Counted from the stretch's first letter, positions 42,518 through 53,057 are shown. The stretch is 64,000 nt of DNA from CAVPTL01 sp963727235 (GCA_963727235.1 CAVSFZ010000012.1:1-64000); one strand, 5' to 3'. Made by a program: numbers and translations. Notes: generated by a model not told the origin, from the sequence alone.

Positions 42518-43842
42518 ATGACCGAACACATCACCCGCACATTGCCCGCAGACCTGCTGACCCCGGTCGGCGCACACCTGCGTCTGCGCGCCGTCTTGGG
42601 CGCGCCGTCGTTCCTGCTGGAGTCGGTCGAGCGCGGCGAACAGGTGGGCCGCTACTCGTTCCTGGGCGCCGGCCTGCCCACTGTCGACACGCTCGACCAG
42701 GCGGCCGCATTCGCGGCCGCCCGCCCCGGAGCGGCCCCCGGACTCCCGCCGTTCATTGGAGGGGCGGTCGGATACATCGGCTACGACTGGGTCACGGAGC
42801 TGGAGCCGGTGGAGCTGCCCCCGCCCCACCCCGATGATCCCGACCTTCCCCGCACCCGGTTCATGCTGACCGACGCGGTGGTGGCGTTCGACCACGTGCG
42901 GCGGGTGATCACCGTCACCGGCGAGCCCGAGCCGGTGGACCGGATCGTGGCCGCGTTGAGCACCACCGAGACGGTGGAGGCCGCCGACCCGATGGCCCCG
43001 GGCGAGGCCACGGCAGAGATCCCACACGAGCGCTACCTCGAGATCGTGGAGCGGGCGAAGGAGCACATCGCCGCCGGCGACGCCTTCCAGATCCTGCCCA
43101 GCCAGCGCGTGCACCGCCCCACCCAAGCCTCCGCCTTTGCGCTCTACCGAGCGCTGCGGGCGGTGAATCCGTCGCCGTACATGTTCCTGCTCGACTTCGG
43201 CTCGTTCCAGCTGATCGGCTCCTCGCCCGAGACACACGTGCGGCTGGGGGCAGACGGCGAGTGCGAGCTGCGGCCGATCGCCGGCACCCGGCCCCGCGGC
43301 CGCGACGCCGCCGAGGATGACGCCATGGAGGCCGAGCTGATCGCGTCGGAGAAGGAGCGAGCCGAGCACGTGATGCTGGTCGACCTCGCCCGCAACGATC
43401 TCTCCCGCGTGTGCGCGCCGGGGTCGATCCGGATCGAGCGGTTCATGGACGTGGAGCGCTACTCGCACGTGATGCACATCGTCTCGCGCGTGTTCGGGCA
43501 GATCGCCGAGCCGCACGACGCCGCAGCGCTCTTGCGGGCGACGTTCCCGGCCGGCACCGTCTCGGGCGCGCCCAAGGTACGTGCAATGCAGATCATCTCC
43601 GAGCTGGAGGGGCGCCGCCGGGGAGCGTATGCGGGAGCGGTCGGGTATCTCGGCTTCGGCGGCGACATGGACACCTGCATCGCGATCCGCACACTGGTGC
43701 TGTGCGACGGCGTCGCATACCTGCAATCCGGCGGCGGCGTGGTCGCCGATTCCAGCCCCGAAGGGGAATACCAGGAGGCGATGAACAAGATCGCGGCGCT
43801 GGCGGTCGCCATCGATCAGGCCGAGACCGGGGTGTACGGGCC

Positions 43843-43846
<4 letters not shown>
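42518..43846 (+). CDS. trpE: Anthranilate synthase component I
   Basis: A 442-aa chorismate-using enzyme making anthranilate with TrpG-derived ammonia. The N-terminal LLES motif (SFLLESVERGEQVGRYSFLG), where tryptophan feedback usually acts, is present. The C-terminal chorismate domain shows GSSPETHVRL, IAGTRPRGR, DLARNDLSRVC, and GTVSGAPKVRAMQIISELE. ATG 42518 follows the attenuator; an upstream in-frame extension would cover the terminator and was rejected. It overlaps trpG (GTGA). Confidence 0.96.
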
Positions 43847-44411
<565 letters not shown>

Positions 44412-44415
<4 letters not shown>

Positions 44416-45449
44416 TCACTGAGGCGATCAAACAGCTGGTGGACGGCCGAGACCTCTCGGGCGAACAGGCCCACGCGGCCATGATGCAGGTGATGAGCGG
44501 CGATGCCAGCCCCGCCCAGATCGCCGCCTTCGTGGTGGCGCTGCGGATGAAGGGCGAGACACCCGACGAGATCGCCGGCTGTGCCCGCGCGATGCGCGCT
44601 CACGCGACCCCGGCGATCCCCAGCCGCGACGGCCTGGTGGACACCTGCGGCACCGGCGGCGACGGGGCCGAGACGTTCAACATCTCAACCTCGGCGGCCC
44701 TGGTGGCCGCTGCAGCCGGGGTGCCGATCGCCAAGCACGGGAACCGCGCGGTGTCGTCACGGTGCGGATCGGCCGACGTCCTGGAGGCGCTGGGCGTGCG
44801 CATCGATCTCTCACCCGAAGACGTCGCGCTGAGCGTCGACGAGGTCGGATTCGGCTTCCTGTTCGCGCAAGCCCATCACCCGGCCATGCGCCACGCCGGC
44901 CCCGTGCGGCGCGAGCTGGGCGTGCGCACCGTGTTCAACGTGCTGGGCCCGTTGACCAACCCGGCAGGGGCCCGCCGGCAGGTGATCGGCGTCTATGCGC
45001 CGCACCTGGTCGAGCCGATCGCGCAGGTGCTGGCGCAGCTGGGCGTCGATCACGCCCTCGTGGTTCACGGGGCCGGCGGCCTGGACGAGCTCACCCCGAC
45101 CGGCGAGAACATGATGGCCGAGGTACGCGGCCAGCAGATCTCGGTGACGACGCTTGACCCGCGGCCGCTGGCCGACGGCCCCGCACCGGGCTCAGCCGCC
45201 GACCTGCGGGTCGAGGGCGGGCCGGTCGAGAACGCCGCGGTGATCCGCACGGTGTTCGACGGCGAGCGCGGACCCCGTCGCGACGCCGTGATCCTCAACG
45301 CCGCCGCCGCCCTCCTGGTGGGGGCCGCGGTCGACGACTTCGAGGCGGGAATCGAGCTCGCCCGGGCGACGATCGACTCCGGCGCCGCCCAGCGCAAGCT
45401 GGACGAGCTGGTGGCGTTCACGCAGGCACACGCCGGAGATCCCGCGTGA
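44412..45449 (+). CDS. trpD: Anthranilate phosphoribosyltransferase
   Basis: A 345-aa enzyme joining anthranilate to PRPP. The PRPP loop is DTCGTGGDGAETFNISTSAA (about residues 78-97), followed by KHGNRAVSSRCGSADVLEALG and the HHPAMRHAGPVRRELGVRTVFNVLGPLTNPA segment. ATG 44412 overlaps the trpG stop; the trpC GTG overlaps its own stop. All trp joints are 4-bp overlaps, pointing to one coupled polycistron. Confidence 0.97.
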
Positions 45450-46174
45450 GCGGCTACCTGGAAACACTCGGACGCGAGCTGCGCGAGACCCCTCCGGAGC
45501 CCACGCGCGGGTTCGCCGCTGCGCTGACCGCTGGGCCGAATGTCGCGGTGATCGCCGAGGTCAAGCGCGCGTCGCCGTCGCAGGGTGCGATCGCCCCGGA
45601 TGCGAGCATCGCCCACACAGCATCCGGCTACGCGGAGGGCGGCGCAGCGGCGATGTCGGTGCTGTGCGCCCAGCGCGACTTCGGCGGCAGCCTGGAGCAC
45701 CTGACCGAGGCCCGGGCCAGCGCACCGCTGCCGGCGCTGGCCAAGGACTTCACGTTGTTCCCTGAGCAGGTGGCCGCCCAGCGGGTGGCGGGCGCCGACG
45801 CAATCCTGGTGATCCTGGCGATGGTCAGCGACGCCGAGGCCCGCCGCCTGATCGAGCTGGCCGGTCTGCTCGGCATGGACTCCCTGGTGGAGGTGCACGA
45901 CGAGGGCGAGTGCGAGCGGGCCGTCGGTCTGGGCGCGCGGGTGATCGGCGCCAACGCCCGCGACCTGCAGACGATGGCGATCGACCCCGATCGCCGAAAC
46001 CGGCTGATCGCCTCGCTGCCCGGCACCGTCGTGCGAGTGGCCGAATCGGGGATCGACAGTCGCGCCGGGGTCGAGGCCGCTCGAGACGCCGGCGCCGACG
46101 CGGTGCTGGTCGGCACCGCGCTGATGCGCGACCCGGAATTGCTGTCACAGATCGCCGGGGTGCCGCGGCCGTGA
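45446..46174 (+). CDS. trpC: Indole-3-glycerol phosphate synthase
   Basis: A 242-aa TIM-barrel enzyme. Motifs: catalytic Lys in VIAEVKRASPSQGAI, LAKDFTLFPEQVAAQRVAGADAILVI, LVEVHDEGECERAV, IGANARDLQTMAID and the phosphate-binding VRVAESGIDSRAG. Slightly short compared with the usual 255-270, mainly at the N-terminus. GTG start overlaps trpD. Confidence 0.96.
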   Translation: MSGYLETLGRELRETPPEPTRGFAAALTAGPNVAVIAEVKRASPSQGAIAPDASIAHTASGYAEGGAAAMSVLCAQRDFGGSLEHLTEARASAPLPALAKDFTLFPEQVAAQRVAGADAILVILAMVSDAEARRLIELAGLLGMDSLVEVHDEGECERAVGLGARVIGANARDLQTMAIDPDRRNRLIASLPGTVVRVAESGIDSRAGVEAARDAGADAVLVGTALMRDPELLSQIAGVPRP

Positions 46175-46734
46175 GCGTGCTGGTCAAGATCTGCGGCCTC
46201 ACCCGGCCCGAGGATGTCGCCGCCGCGGTCGAGGCCGGCGCCGACCTGGTCGGCTTCGTACTGGAGGCATCCAGCCCCCGATCGGTCACGCCCGAGCGGG
46301 CCGCGCTGCTGGCGGCAGACGTTCCGGAGGGTGTGCGCACCGTCGCGGTTGTCGTCTCCGGCGACGGCCCCGATCCCGCGATCACCGACCTGGTGCAGAC
46401 CTACGAGCCGGCCGGCCCGCTCCACCGCACGATCGTGGCCACCCGCGGCGAGCCGCCCGCCGACCTGCCCCAAGACGTGCCGCTGCTGCTCGATCTGGCC
46501 TTCGGATCGTCTCCCGACGAGGCCACGCTGGAAGCGCATTGGCAGCGGGCGGCACGCACTCCCGGTCGGGTGATGCTGGCCGGCAGCCTGACGCCCCGAA
46601 ACGTCGCCGCTGCAGTCGCCACCGCCCGGCCGTGGGCGGTCGACACCGCCCGCGGGGTCGAGTCGGCGCCCGGCATCAAGGATCACGACCTGATCCGCAG
46701 ATTCGTTACCGAAGCCAAGGAGGCAGCGTCATGA
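46171..46734 (+). CDS. trpF: Phosphoribosylanthranilate isomerase
   Basis: A 187-aa TIM-barrel isomerase. The start VKICGLTRPEDVAAAVEAGADLVGFV includes the catalytic Cys; the phosphate-site end has MLAGSLTPRNVAAAVATARPWAVDTARGVESAPGIKDHDLI, with the catalytic Asp in VDTARGVE. A little shorter than average (about 200). GTG 46171 overlaps the trpC stop. Confidence 0.95.
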   Translation: MSVLVKICGLTRPEDVAAAVEAGADLVGFVLEASSPRSVTPERAALLAADVPEGVRTVAVVVSGDGPDPAITDLVQTYEPAGPLHRTIVATRGEPPADLPQDVPLLLDLAFGSSPDEATLEAHWQRAARTPGRVMLAGSLTPRNVAAAVATARPWAVDTARGVESAPGIKDHDLIRRFVTEAKEAAS

Positions 46735-47897
46735 GCTCGACCATGCCCGACAGCCGAGGCCGGTTCGGAGAGTTTGGGGGCCGGTTCGTGCCCGAGACGG
46801 TGATGGGCGCTCTGGACGAGCTCACCGCCGGATACGAGGCGGCTCGCGCCGACCCCGCGTTCGCGGCCGACATCGAGCAGCTCGCCCGCGACTACGTCGG
46901 CCGGCCGTCACCGCTGTACGAGGCCGAGCGGTTCGCCGAGGGCACCGGCGCCCGCATCCTGCTCAAGCGAGAAGATCTCAATCACACCGGCGCGCACAAG
47001 ATCAACAACGCGGTTGGTCAGGCCCTGCTGGCCGTGCGCCTGGGAAAGCGCCGGGTCGTGGCCGAGACCGGAGCGGGCCAGCACGGCGTCGCCGCGGCCA
47101 CCGTGTGTGCTCGCTTCGGGCTGGAGTGCCATGTGTTCATGGGCGAGGAGGACATCCGCCGTCAGCATCCCAACGTGGTTCGGATGGGCATGCTGGGGGC
47201 CGAGGTGGTGCCGGTAACGGCGGGCTCGGGGACGCTCAAGGACGCGATGAACGAGGCCATCCGCGACTGGATCGCAAACGTGGAGACCACCCACTATCTG
47301 ATCGGATCGGCGGCCGGCCCCCACCCCTATCCGATGCTCGTCCGCGACCTCCAGGCGGTGATCGGCCGAGAGGCTCGAGAGCAAACGCTGGAGCGGGCAG
47401 GGCGTCTGCCCGACGCGGTCGTGGCATGCGTCGGCGGCGGCTCGAACGCCATCGGTCTGTTTCACCCGTTCATCGACGATCGCTCGGTGCGGCTGCTGGG
47501 CGCCGAAGCCGGCGGCGACGAGCGCGGGCATGCGGCCAGTCTCAGCCTCGGCCGGGTGTCGGTGCTGCACGGCTCCAAGAGCTATGTGCTGGCCGACGAG
47601 GACGGCCAGGTGGTGGAGTCGCACTCGATCTCGGCCGGCCTCGACTACCCCGGCGTCGGCCCCGAGCACTCGTGGCTGAAATCGACGGGGCGGGCGAGCT
47701 ACGAGCCGGTCTCCGATGCCGAAGCGCTGACGGCGTTTCACCGCCTGTGCCGGCTGGAGGGCATCATCCCCGCGCTGGAGTCGGCCCACGCCCTGGCGCT
47801 GGCCCAACGCGCGGCCCGACCGGGTGAGCTGATCGTGGTCGGCCTCTCCGGGCGCGGCGACAAGGACGTGGACGCCGTGGAGGCACTGCAACCGTGA
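46731..47897 (+). CDS. trpB: Tryptophan synthase beta subunit (TrpB1)
   Basis: A 388-aa PLP enzyme joining indole and serine. PLP lysine in LKREDLNHTGAHKINNAVGQA; AETGAGQHGVA; phosphate loop CVGGGSNAIGLF; monovalent-cation region GLDYPGVGPEHSWL. This is the canonical TrpA-dependent form; a TrpB2-type paralogue is at 56141-57520. ATG 46731 overlaps trpF. Confidence 0.97.
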   Translation: MSSTMPDSRGRFGEFGGRFVPETVMGALDELTAGYEAARADPAFAADIEQLARDYVGRPSPLYEAERFAEGTGARILLKREDLNHTGAHKINNAVGQALLAVRLGKRRVVAETGAGQHGVAAATVCARFGLECHVFMGEEDIRRQHPNVVRMGMLGAEVVPVTAGSGTLKDAMNEAIRDWIANVETTHYLIGSAAGPHPYPMLVRDLQAVIGREAREQTLERAGRLPDAVVACVGGGSNAIGLFHPFIDDRSVRLLGAEAGGDERGHAASLSLGRVSVLHGSKSYVLADEDGQVVESHSISAGLDYPGVGPEHSWLKSTGRASYEPVSDAEALTAFHRLCRLEGIIPALESAHALALAQRAARPGELIVVGLSGRGDKDVDAVEALQP

Positions 47898-48634
47898 ACA
47901 TCTCCACCCCAGCGCTGGTGATCTATCTGATGGCCGACACGGACACCGTCGAGCTCGCCCGAGCGGCGGTGGCGGGCGGTGCGACCGCGATCGAGGTGGG
48001 GATTCCCTACTCCGACCCGCTGGCCGACGGGCCCACCATCCAGCGCGCAGCCAACCGCTCGCTGGCCGCCGGGATGACGACACGCAAGGCGCTCGAGCTG
48101 ATCGGTGAGATCCGCAGCCACGTCGACGTGCCGATCGTGCCGATGACCTACGCCAGCCCGGTGATGGCACTCGGCGAGGGAGAGTTCTGCCGAGCCGCGG
48201 CAGCCGCCGGCGCCGACGGCGTGATCGTGCCCGACATTCCATCTGACGAAGCCGGGCCGCTGTCGCAGGCCTGTCGCGAGCATGGGCTCGACCTGGTACC
48301 GCTGCTCGCCCCCACCAGCAGCGATCAGCGGATCGAGCTGGCCTGCCGGAATGCCGGCGGTTTCGTGTACCTGGTGAGCGTGACGGGCACCACCGGAGCC
48401 CGCGAACAGCTGGGCGATCGAGTGGCAGGCCTGATCGAGCGCACCCGCGCCCACACCGCGCTGCCGCTGCTGGTCGGATTTGGCATCTCCACACCGGCGC
48501 ACGCCCAGGCGGCACTGGCGGCCGGGGCCGACGGAGTCGTGATCGGCTCGCGTGCGATCGACGTGGCCGAGCAGGGCGGCGCGAGCGCGTTGGACGCGTT
48601 CGTGGCCGATGTGGCACGCGCCCTCGGCGAGTAG
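47894..48634 (+). CDS. trpA: Tryptophan synthase alpha subunit
   Basis: A 246-aa TIM-barrel lyase releasing indole from indole-glycerol phosphate. Catalytic Glu and Asp lie in AIEVGIPYSDPLADGPTIQ. Other segments: GADGVIVPDIPSDEAG, APTSSDQRI, GFVYLVSVTGTTGAR and LVGFGISTPAHAQAALAAGADGVVIGSRAID. A little short (usual 255-270). Its GTG overlaps the trpB stop. Last gene of the operon. Confidence 0.96.
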   Translation: MNISTPALVIYLMADTDTVELARAAVAGGATAIEVGIPYSDPLADGPTIQRAANRSLAAGMTTRKALELIGEIRSHVDVPIVPMTYASPVMALGEGEFCRAAAAAGADGVIVPDIPSDEAGPLSQACREHGLDLVPLLAPTSSDQRIELACRNAGGFVYLVSVTGTTGAREQLGDRVAGLIERTRAHTALPLLVGFGISTPAHAQAALAAGADGVVIGSRAIDVAEQGGASALDAFVADVARALGE

Positions 48635-48671
48635 CAACCCCACACCAATCCAGACACGGTAGATTTGGCCG

Positions 48672-49349
48672 ATGCACGTTTTGGTGGTGGAGGACGATCA
48701 GGCGCTCGCGCGCATTCTGGTGAAGTCGATCGAATCGGCGGGTCACACCGCCGAGGTCAGCCACGACGGAGAGCAGGGCCTGGAACTGGCCCGCAGCGGG
48801 CGCCACGACGCGGTCATCCTCGACCTGATGCTGCCACGGCTTTCGGGCGTCGAGCTGTGCCGGCGGCTGCGGGCAGAGGGCCGTACCGTTCCGGTGCTGA
48901 TGCTGACCGCCCGCTCCGCCGTGTCCGAGCGGATCGAGGGCCTCGACGCCGGCGCTGACGACTACCTGGTCAAGCCCTTCTCGCTGGGAGAGCTCCAGGC
49001 CCGCCTGCGAGCACTGAGCCGGCGAGGCAGCGGCCCGCAGCCCGATGTGATCGAGGCCGGGGAGCTCCAGCTCGACGTCAACGGCCGCGAGGTGCGCGTC
49101 GGCGATGATCTGGTGGAGCTGACCGGAACCGAGTTCGCGCTGCTCGAGTATCTGATGCGAAACCAGGGCTCGGTGCTCAGTCGCGACCAGCTGCGGCTGG
49201 AGGTGTGGGGCGATGGATTCGAGCCCTCCTCGAACGTCGTGGATATCTACATCCACTACGTGCGCCGCAAGCTCAAGGCTGCCGGGCTCCAACGCGACCC
49301 GATCCGCACCGTACGCGGCCTCGGGTATGCATTTCGCAAGCCGGAATAG
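48672..49349 (+). CDS. OmpR-family response regulator
   Basis: A 225-aa regulator: receiver domain (1-115) with acidic pocket E7/D8/D9, phospho-acceptor D51 in VILDLMLPRLSG and Lys in DDYLVKPF; winged-helix DNA-binding domain (about 128-222) ending VRRKLKAAGLQRDPIRTVRGLGYAFRKPE. The ATG follows TAGATT by 6 nt with no ribosome site (leaderless). The kinase gene starts directly after its stop. Target genes are unknown. Confidence 0.94.
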   Translation: MHVLVVEDDQALARILVKSIESAGHTAEVSHDGEQGLELARSGRHDAVILDLMLPRLSGVELCRRLRAEGRTVPVLMLTARSAVSERIEGLDAGADDYLVKPFSLGELQARLRALSRRGSGPQPDVIEAGELQLDVNGREVRVGDDLVELTGTEFALLEYLMRNQGSVLSRDQLRLEVWGDGFEPSSNVVDIYIHYVRRKLKAAGLQRDPIRTVRGLGYAFRKPE

Positions 49350-50636
49350 ATGTTCTACCGCGCCCGCTTTCGCCTGACCGCATGGTTCGTCGTCGTCATG
49401 GCTGCATTCGTGACCGTGCTCGGCGGGGCGGTCTACTACGTCGTCCAGGATCAGCTGCGGAAGCAGGTGGACGATGGCGTTCGCAAAACCGCATTTCGCG
49501 CCTCGCGGGATGTGCACAACGATTACATCAACTCAGGAAGGTCAACCGCGATCGACTATTCGGCCGATGCCGACATCCAAGAGCTCGCCGACGGAGGCCT
49601 GTACAAGCTGACGGTGGTACCACCGCCCTACGGCTCGGGGCTGCTGGGGCGAAACGCCGAGGAGGCCGGCCTGCCGTACGCACAAGGCGTGCTGGCGGCG
49701 CTTCAGAACGGCCGGGACATGAGCTCGGTGCACGTCGGCCAGGGATCCGTGCGGATCTACTCGGTGCCGGTGGCCGACTCCCAAGGCGTGTTCGCGGTGG
49801 TGCAGGTGGCCCGCTCCACCCTCCCCGAGCAGCAGTCGCTGAACAAGCTCTTGATCGTGCTGCTGGTGGGCGGAGTGGCCAGCGTGCTGGTGGCCGCAGT
49901 CGGCGGCTGGTTCCTGGCCGGAAAAGCGCTCGCACCGGTGCGCGAGGCATTCGATCGCCAGCACGCGTTCGTGGGGGACGCGTCGCATGAGCTGCGCACC
50001 CCGCTGGCCGTGATCCGCGCCAACGCCGAGTACCTGCAGGCCAGCCAGCCGGACTCGGTCGAGATCGCCGACATCGTCAGCGAGACCGACCGGCTGTCCG
50101 CCCTGGTCGATTCGCTGCTGGCGCTGGCCCGCGGCGGGCGCGGCGACCGCCCCCAGCCGGACGTGTTCGACCTGGGGTCGGTGGTGGAGCAGTCGGTCGA
50201 GGCCATGACCGCCCTGGCAGCCGACAAGTCGGTCGACCTGCGGGTCGACGCTGCCCCCGGGCTGCACATCGAGGGCGATCGCGAGCAGATCCGCCAGCTG
50301 GTGGTGATCCTGGTGGACAACGCGCTGCGCTACACCCCCTCCGGCGGATCGGTGGCCGTGATCGTCGGTAAAGCGTCGAACGACGCCGCGCTGGAGGTGC
50401 GAGACACCGGGATCGGCATACCCCGCGAGGCCCAGGATCACGTGTTCGAGCGCTTCTACCGTGCCGACGAGGCCCGCAACCGCGACTCCGGCGGAGCCGG
50501 CCTGGGACTGGCGATCGCCAAGCAGCTGGTCGAAGATCACGACGGCCGCATCTCGCTCGAATCGGTGCCCGGCGAAGGCTCCACCTTCACCGTGCGGCTG
50601 CCGCTGGCCAGCGCCATAGCCGACGCCAAAGCCTGA
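49350..50636 (+). CDS. Membrane sensor histidine kinase
   Basis: A 428-aa partner of the preceding regulator. Membrane segments at about 10-30 and 167-190 flank an extracytoplasmic sensor (about 32-165). HisKA box VGDASHELRTPLAVIRANAEYL has phospho-acceptor H213; the ATPase domain has N-box LVDNALRYTPSG, G1 DTGIGIP, F-box FERFYRAD and G2 GGAGLGLAIAKQL. There is little or no HAMP linker between the second helix and H213. The ATG follows the regulator stop with no gap. It ends 1 nt before palindrome copy 7. Confidence 0.93.
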   Translation: MFYRARFRLTAWFVVVMAAFVTVLGGAVYYVVQDQLRKQVDDGVRKTAFRASRDVHNDYINSGRSTAIDYSADADIQELADGGLYKLTVVPPPYGSGLLGRNAEEAGLPYAQGVLAALQNGRDMSSVHVGQGSVRIYSVPVADSQGVFAVVQVARSTLPEQQSLNKLLIVLLVGGVASVLVAAVGGWFLAGKALAPVREAFDRQHAFVGDASHELRTPLAVIRANAEYLQASQPDSVEIADIVSETDRLSALVDSLLALARGGRGDRPQPDVFDLGSVVEQSVEAMTALAADKSVDLRVDAAPGLHIEGDREQIRQLVVILVDNALRYTPSGGSVAVIVGKASNDAALEVRDTGIGIPREAQDHVFERFYRADEARNRDSGGAGLGLAIAKQLVEDHDGRISLESVPGEGSTFTVRLPLASAIADAKA

Positions 50637-50637
50637 G

Positions 50638-50670
50638 GTGAATAAAAGGTGCCAGGCACCTTTTATTCAC
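50638..50670. repeat. Palindromic repeat copy 7 (AA-linker type)
   Basis: A perfect 33-bp palindrome centred on A50654: GTGAATAA, AA, GGTGCC, A, mirror image. It starts 1 nt after the kinase stop and ends 27 nt before the MCC beta start, so it could insulate the two plus-strand units. Confidence 0.95.
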
Positions 50671-50697
50671 AACCTGGGCATCATCTACGCTGCGCCG

Positions 50698-52281
50698 GTG
50701 CCCCGGATCGCGTCGACCATCGACTCCCACGGTGACGAGTACCGTCGCAACCGCGAGCGGATGGCGGAGCTCACGGCCGACCTGAAAGCGGCGCTCGACC
50801 GGGTACGCGACGGCGGCGGCGCCGATGCCATGGATCGCCACCGCGCACGCGGCAAGCTTCCTGTGCGAGAGCGGATCGAGCAGCTGATCGATCCCGGCGC
50901 GGCCTTCCTCGAGCTGTCACCGCTGGCCGCCCACGAGATGTACGACGGCCAGGCCCCGGGCGCGGGCATCGTGTGCGGGATCGGTCCGGTCAGCGGGCGA
51001 ACCTGCGTGATCGTTGCCAACGACGCCACCGTCAAAGGCGGCAGCTACTTCCCGATGACGGTGAAGAAGCACCTGCGGGCGCAGGAGATCGCCGAGCAGA
51101 ACCGGCTGCCGTGCATCTATCTGGTCGATTCGGGCGGTGCCAACCTGCCGTTTCAAGCCGAGGTGTTCCCCGATCGCGAACATTTCGGCCGGATCTTCTA
51201 CAACCAGGCTCAGATGTCGGCGGCGGGCATCCCGCAGATCGCGGTGGTGATGGGCTCGTGCACCGCAGGCGGCGCCTACGTCCCGGCGATGAGCGACGAG
51301 ACGGTGATCGTGAAGGGCACCGGCACCATCTTCCTGGGCGGCCCGCCGCTGGTGAAGGCGGCCACCGGCGAGGATGTGACCGCCGAGGAGTTGGGCGGCG
51401 GCGAGCTGCACGCGCGCCACAGCGGGGTGGTCGATCACCTGGCGGATGACGACCCCTCGGCGCTGCGCACCGCCCGTGAGATCGTCGCCAACCTGGGACC
51501 GGCAGTGACCCCGGCCTGGCCTACCGGGACGGCTCGCGACCCCGAGCTGGACGCGGGCGAGCTGCTCGGCCTGGCCCCGATCGACAGTCGCCGCCAGGGC
51601 GACGTGCGCGAGGTCATCGGCCGGATCGTGGACGGGTCACGGCTGCACGAGTTCAAACGGCTCTACGGTGAGACGCTGGTGTGCGGATTCGCCAGCCTGC
51701 ACGGCCACCCGGTCGCGATCGTGGCATCCAACGGCATCCTGTTCTCGGAGTCGGCGCTGAAAGGCGCGCACTTCGTCGAGTTGGCATGCAAACGCCGGAT
51801 TCCACTGGTGTTCCTGCAGAACATCACCGGCTTCATGGTCGGACGGGAATACGAGGCCGGCGGCATCGCCAAGGACGGGGCCAAGCTGGTGACCGCGGTG
51901 GCCTGCGCGCAGGTGCCCAAGTTCACGGTCGTGATCGGCGGCTCGTTCGGCGCCGGAAACTACGCCATGTGCGGCCGTGCCTATTCGCCCCGACAGCTGT
52001 GGATGTGGCCCAACGCGCGCATCTCGGTGATGGGCGGGGCCCAGGCGGCGCGGGTGCTGTCGACCGTCCGCGGCGAACTCGGCGACGCCGAGCGGGAGCA
52101 GTTCGAAGCGCCGATTGTGGAACGATACGAGCGTGAGGGCAGTCCCTACTACTCCACAGCGCGGCTGTGGGACGACGGGGTAATCGACCCGCGTGACACA
52201 CGCCGGGTGCTCGCGCTGGGCCTCGAGGCCGCCCGCTGCGCACCGGTACCCGAGACGACCTTCGGGGTGTTTCGGATGTGA
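50698..52281 (+). CDS. Acyl-CoA carboxylase beta subunit (methylcrotonoyl-CoA carboxylase type)
   Basis: A 527-aa carboxyltransferase subunit, carboxylating 3-methylcrotonyl-CoA in leucine breakdown. The two crotonase-like halves show IYLVDSGGANLPFQAEVFPDREHFGRIFYNQAQMSAAGIPQIAVVMGSCTAGGAYVPAMSDE and VFLQNITGFMVGREYEAGGIAKDGAKLVTAVA, the MCC form. GTG 50698 lies 6 nt after TACGCT (leaderless); an earlier GTG at 50638 would read through the palindrome and was rejected. Neighbouring liuC-like, MCC alpha and HMG-CoA lyase genes support the role. Confidence 0.9.
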   Translation: MPRIASTIDSHGDEYRRNRERMAELTADLKAALDRVRDGGGADAMDRHRARGKLPVRERIEQLIDPGAAFLELSPLAAHEMYDGQAPGAGIVCGIGPVSGRTCVIVANDATVKGGSYFPMTVKKHLRAQEIAEQNRLPCIYLVDSGGANLPFQAEVFPDREHFGRIFYNQAQMSAAGIPQIAVVMGSCTAGGAYVPAMSDETVIVKGTGTIFLGGPPLVKAATGEDVTAEELGGGELHARHSGVVDHLADDDPSALRTAREIVANLGPAVTPAWPTGTARDPELDAGELLGLAPIDSRRQGDVREVIGRIVDGSRLHEFKRLYGETLVCGFASLHGHPVAIVASNGILFSESALKGAHFVELACKRRIPLVFLQNITGFMVGREYEAGGIAKDGAKLVTAVACAQVPKFTVVIGGSFGAGNYAMCGRAYSPRQLWMWPNARISVMGGAQAARVLSTVRGELGDAEREQFEAPIVERYEREGSPYYSTARLWDDGVIDPRDTRRVLALGLEAARCAPVPETTFGVFRM

Positions 52282-53057
52282 GCACTGTGACCATGCACAC
52301 CCAAGGGCCGGTGACGACCCTGACCCTCAGCCGCCCCGAGGTGCGAAATGCGCTGGGGCCCGAGATGATCATGGAGCTCACCCACCTGTTCCACGCGCTG
52401 GCGCTCGACGAGAGCCGGGTGATCGTGGTCACCGGGGAGGGCGACGCCTTCTGCGCCGGCGCCGACCTGGAGTGGATGAAGGCCAGCCGCACGCTCAGTG
52501 ACGACAAGAACGTGGCGGACGCGGCCACCGCCCGCACCATGTGGGAGACGATCGACTCCTGCCCCAAGCCGGTGATCGCGCGGGTCAACGGGCCGGCGCT
52601 GGGAGGCGGGTCGGGGCTGGTGGCCTGCGCCGACGTGGCGATCGCCGTCGACTCCGCCGTACTCGGGTTCACCGAGGCCCGAGTGGGGCTGATCCCGGCC
52701 ACGATCTCGCCTTACGTACTGCGAAAGATCGGCCCTGGACACACCCGCGCCCTGTTCGTCTCCGGCCGCCGGTTCTCCGCCGAGGAGGCCGCCAGGATCG
52801 GGCTCGTCCACCGGGTCGTGGCCGCCGCCGACCTGGACGCGGCGGTCACCGAGACTGCCGACGAGCTGCTGGCCTGCAGCCCGGTTGCGATCGCCGAATC
52901 CAAACGGCTGGTGCGAGACGCCACCGCGCAGCTGGCGCTTGCCGACCTGCCGCTACGGCTGGCGGCGGTACGGGCCGCCCCGGAAGCCCAGGAAGGGCTG
53001 GCGGCGTTCCTCGAGAAGAAACAACCGGGATGGGTAGTGCGATCGACCGAGTCCTGA
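52278..53057 (+). CDS. Enoyl-CoA hydratase, probable methylglutaconyl-CoA hydratase
   Basis: A 259-aa crotonase-family protein. Oxyanion-hole segments FCAGADLEWMK and NGPALGGGSGLVACADVAIA; TEARVGLIPATISPYVLRKIG. The first catalytic Glu position of typical hydratases (GGGCEIA) reads GGGSGLV, as in methylglutaconyl-CoA hydratases, while the second Glu (TEARVG) is kept. Position between MCC beta and MCC alpha strongly suggests the 3-methylglutaconyl-CoA step. Overlaps MCC beta by 4 bp and MCC alpha by 28 bp. Confidence 0.85.
   Translation: MSTVTMHTQGPVTTLTLSRPEVRNALGPEMIMELTHLFHALALDESRVIVVTGEGDAFCAGADLEWMKASRTLSDDKNVADAATARTMWETIDSCPKPVIARVNGPALGGGSGLVACADVAIAVDSAVLGFTEARVGLIPATISPYVLRKIGPGHTRALFVSGRRFSAEEAARIGLVHRVVAAADLDAAVTETADELLACSPVAIAESKRLVRDATAQLALADLPLRLAAVRAAPEAQEGLAAFLEKKQPGWVVRSTES

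Noticed and set aside
50638..50697. MCC beta start at GTG 50638
   Set aside because: The extra 20 residues would be translated from the palindrome and have no counterpart in the family; GTG 50698 has a -10 box at leaderless distance.
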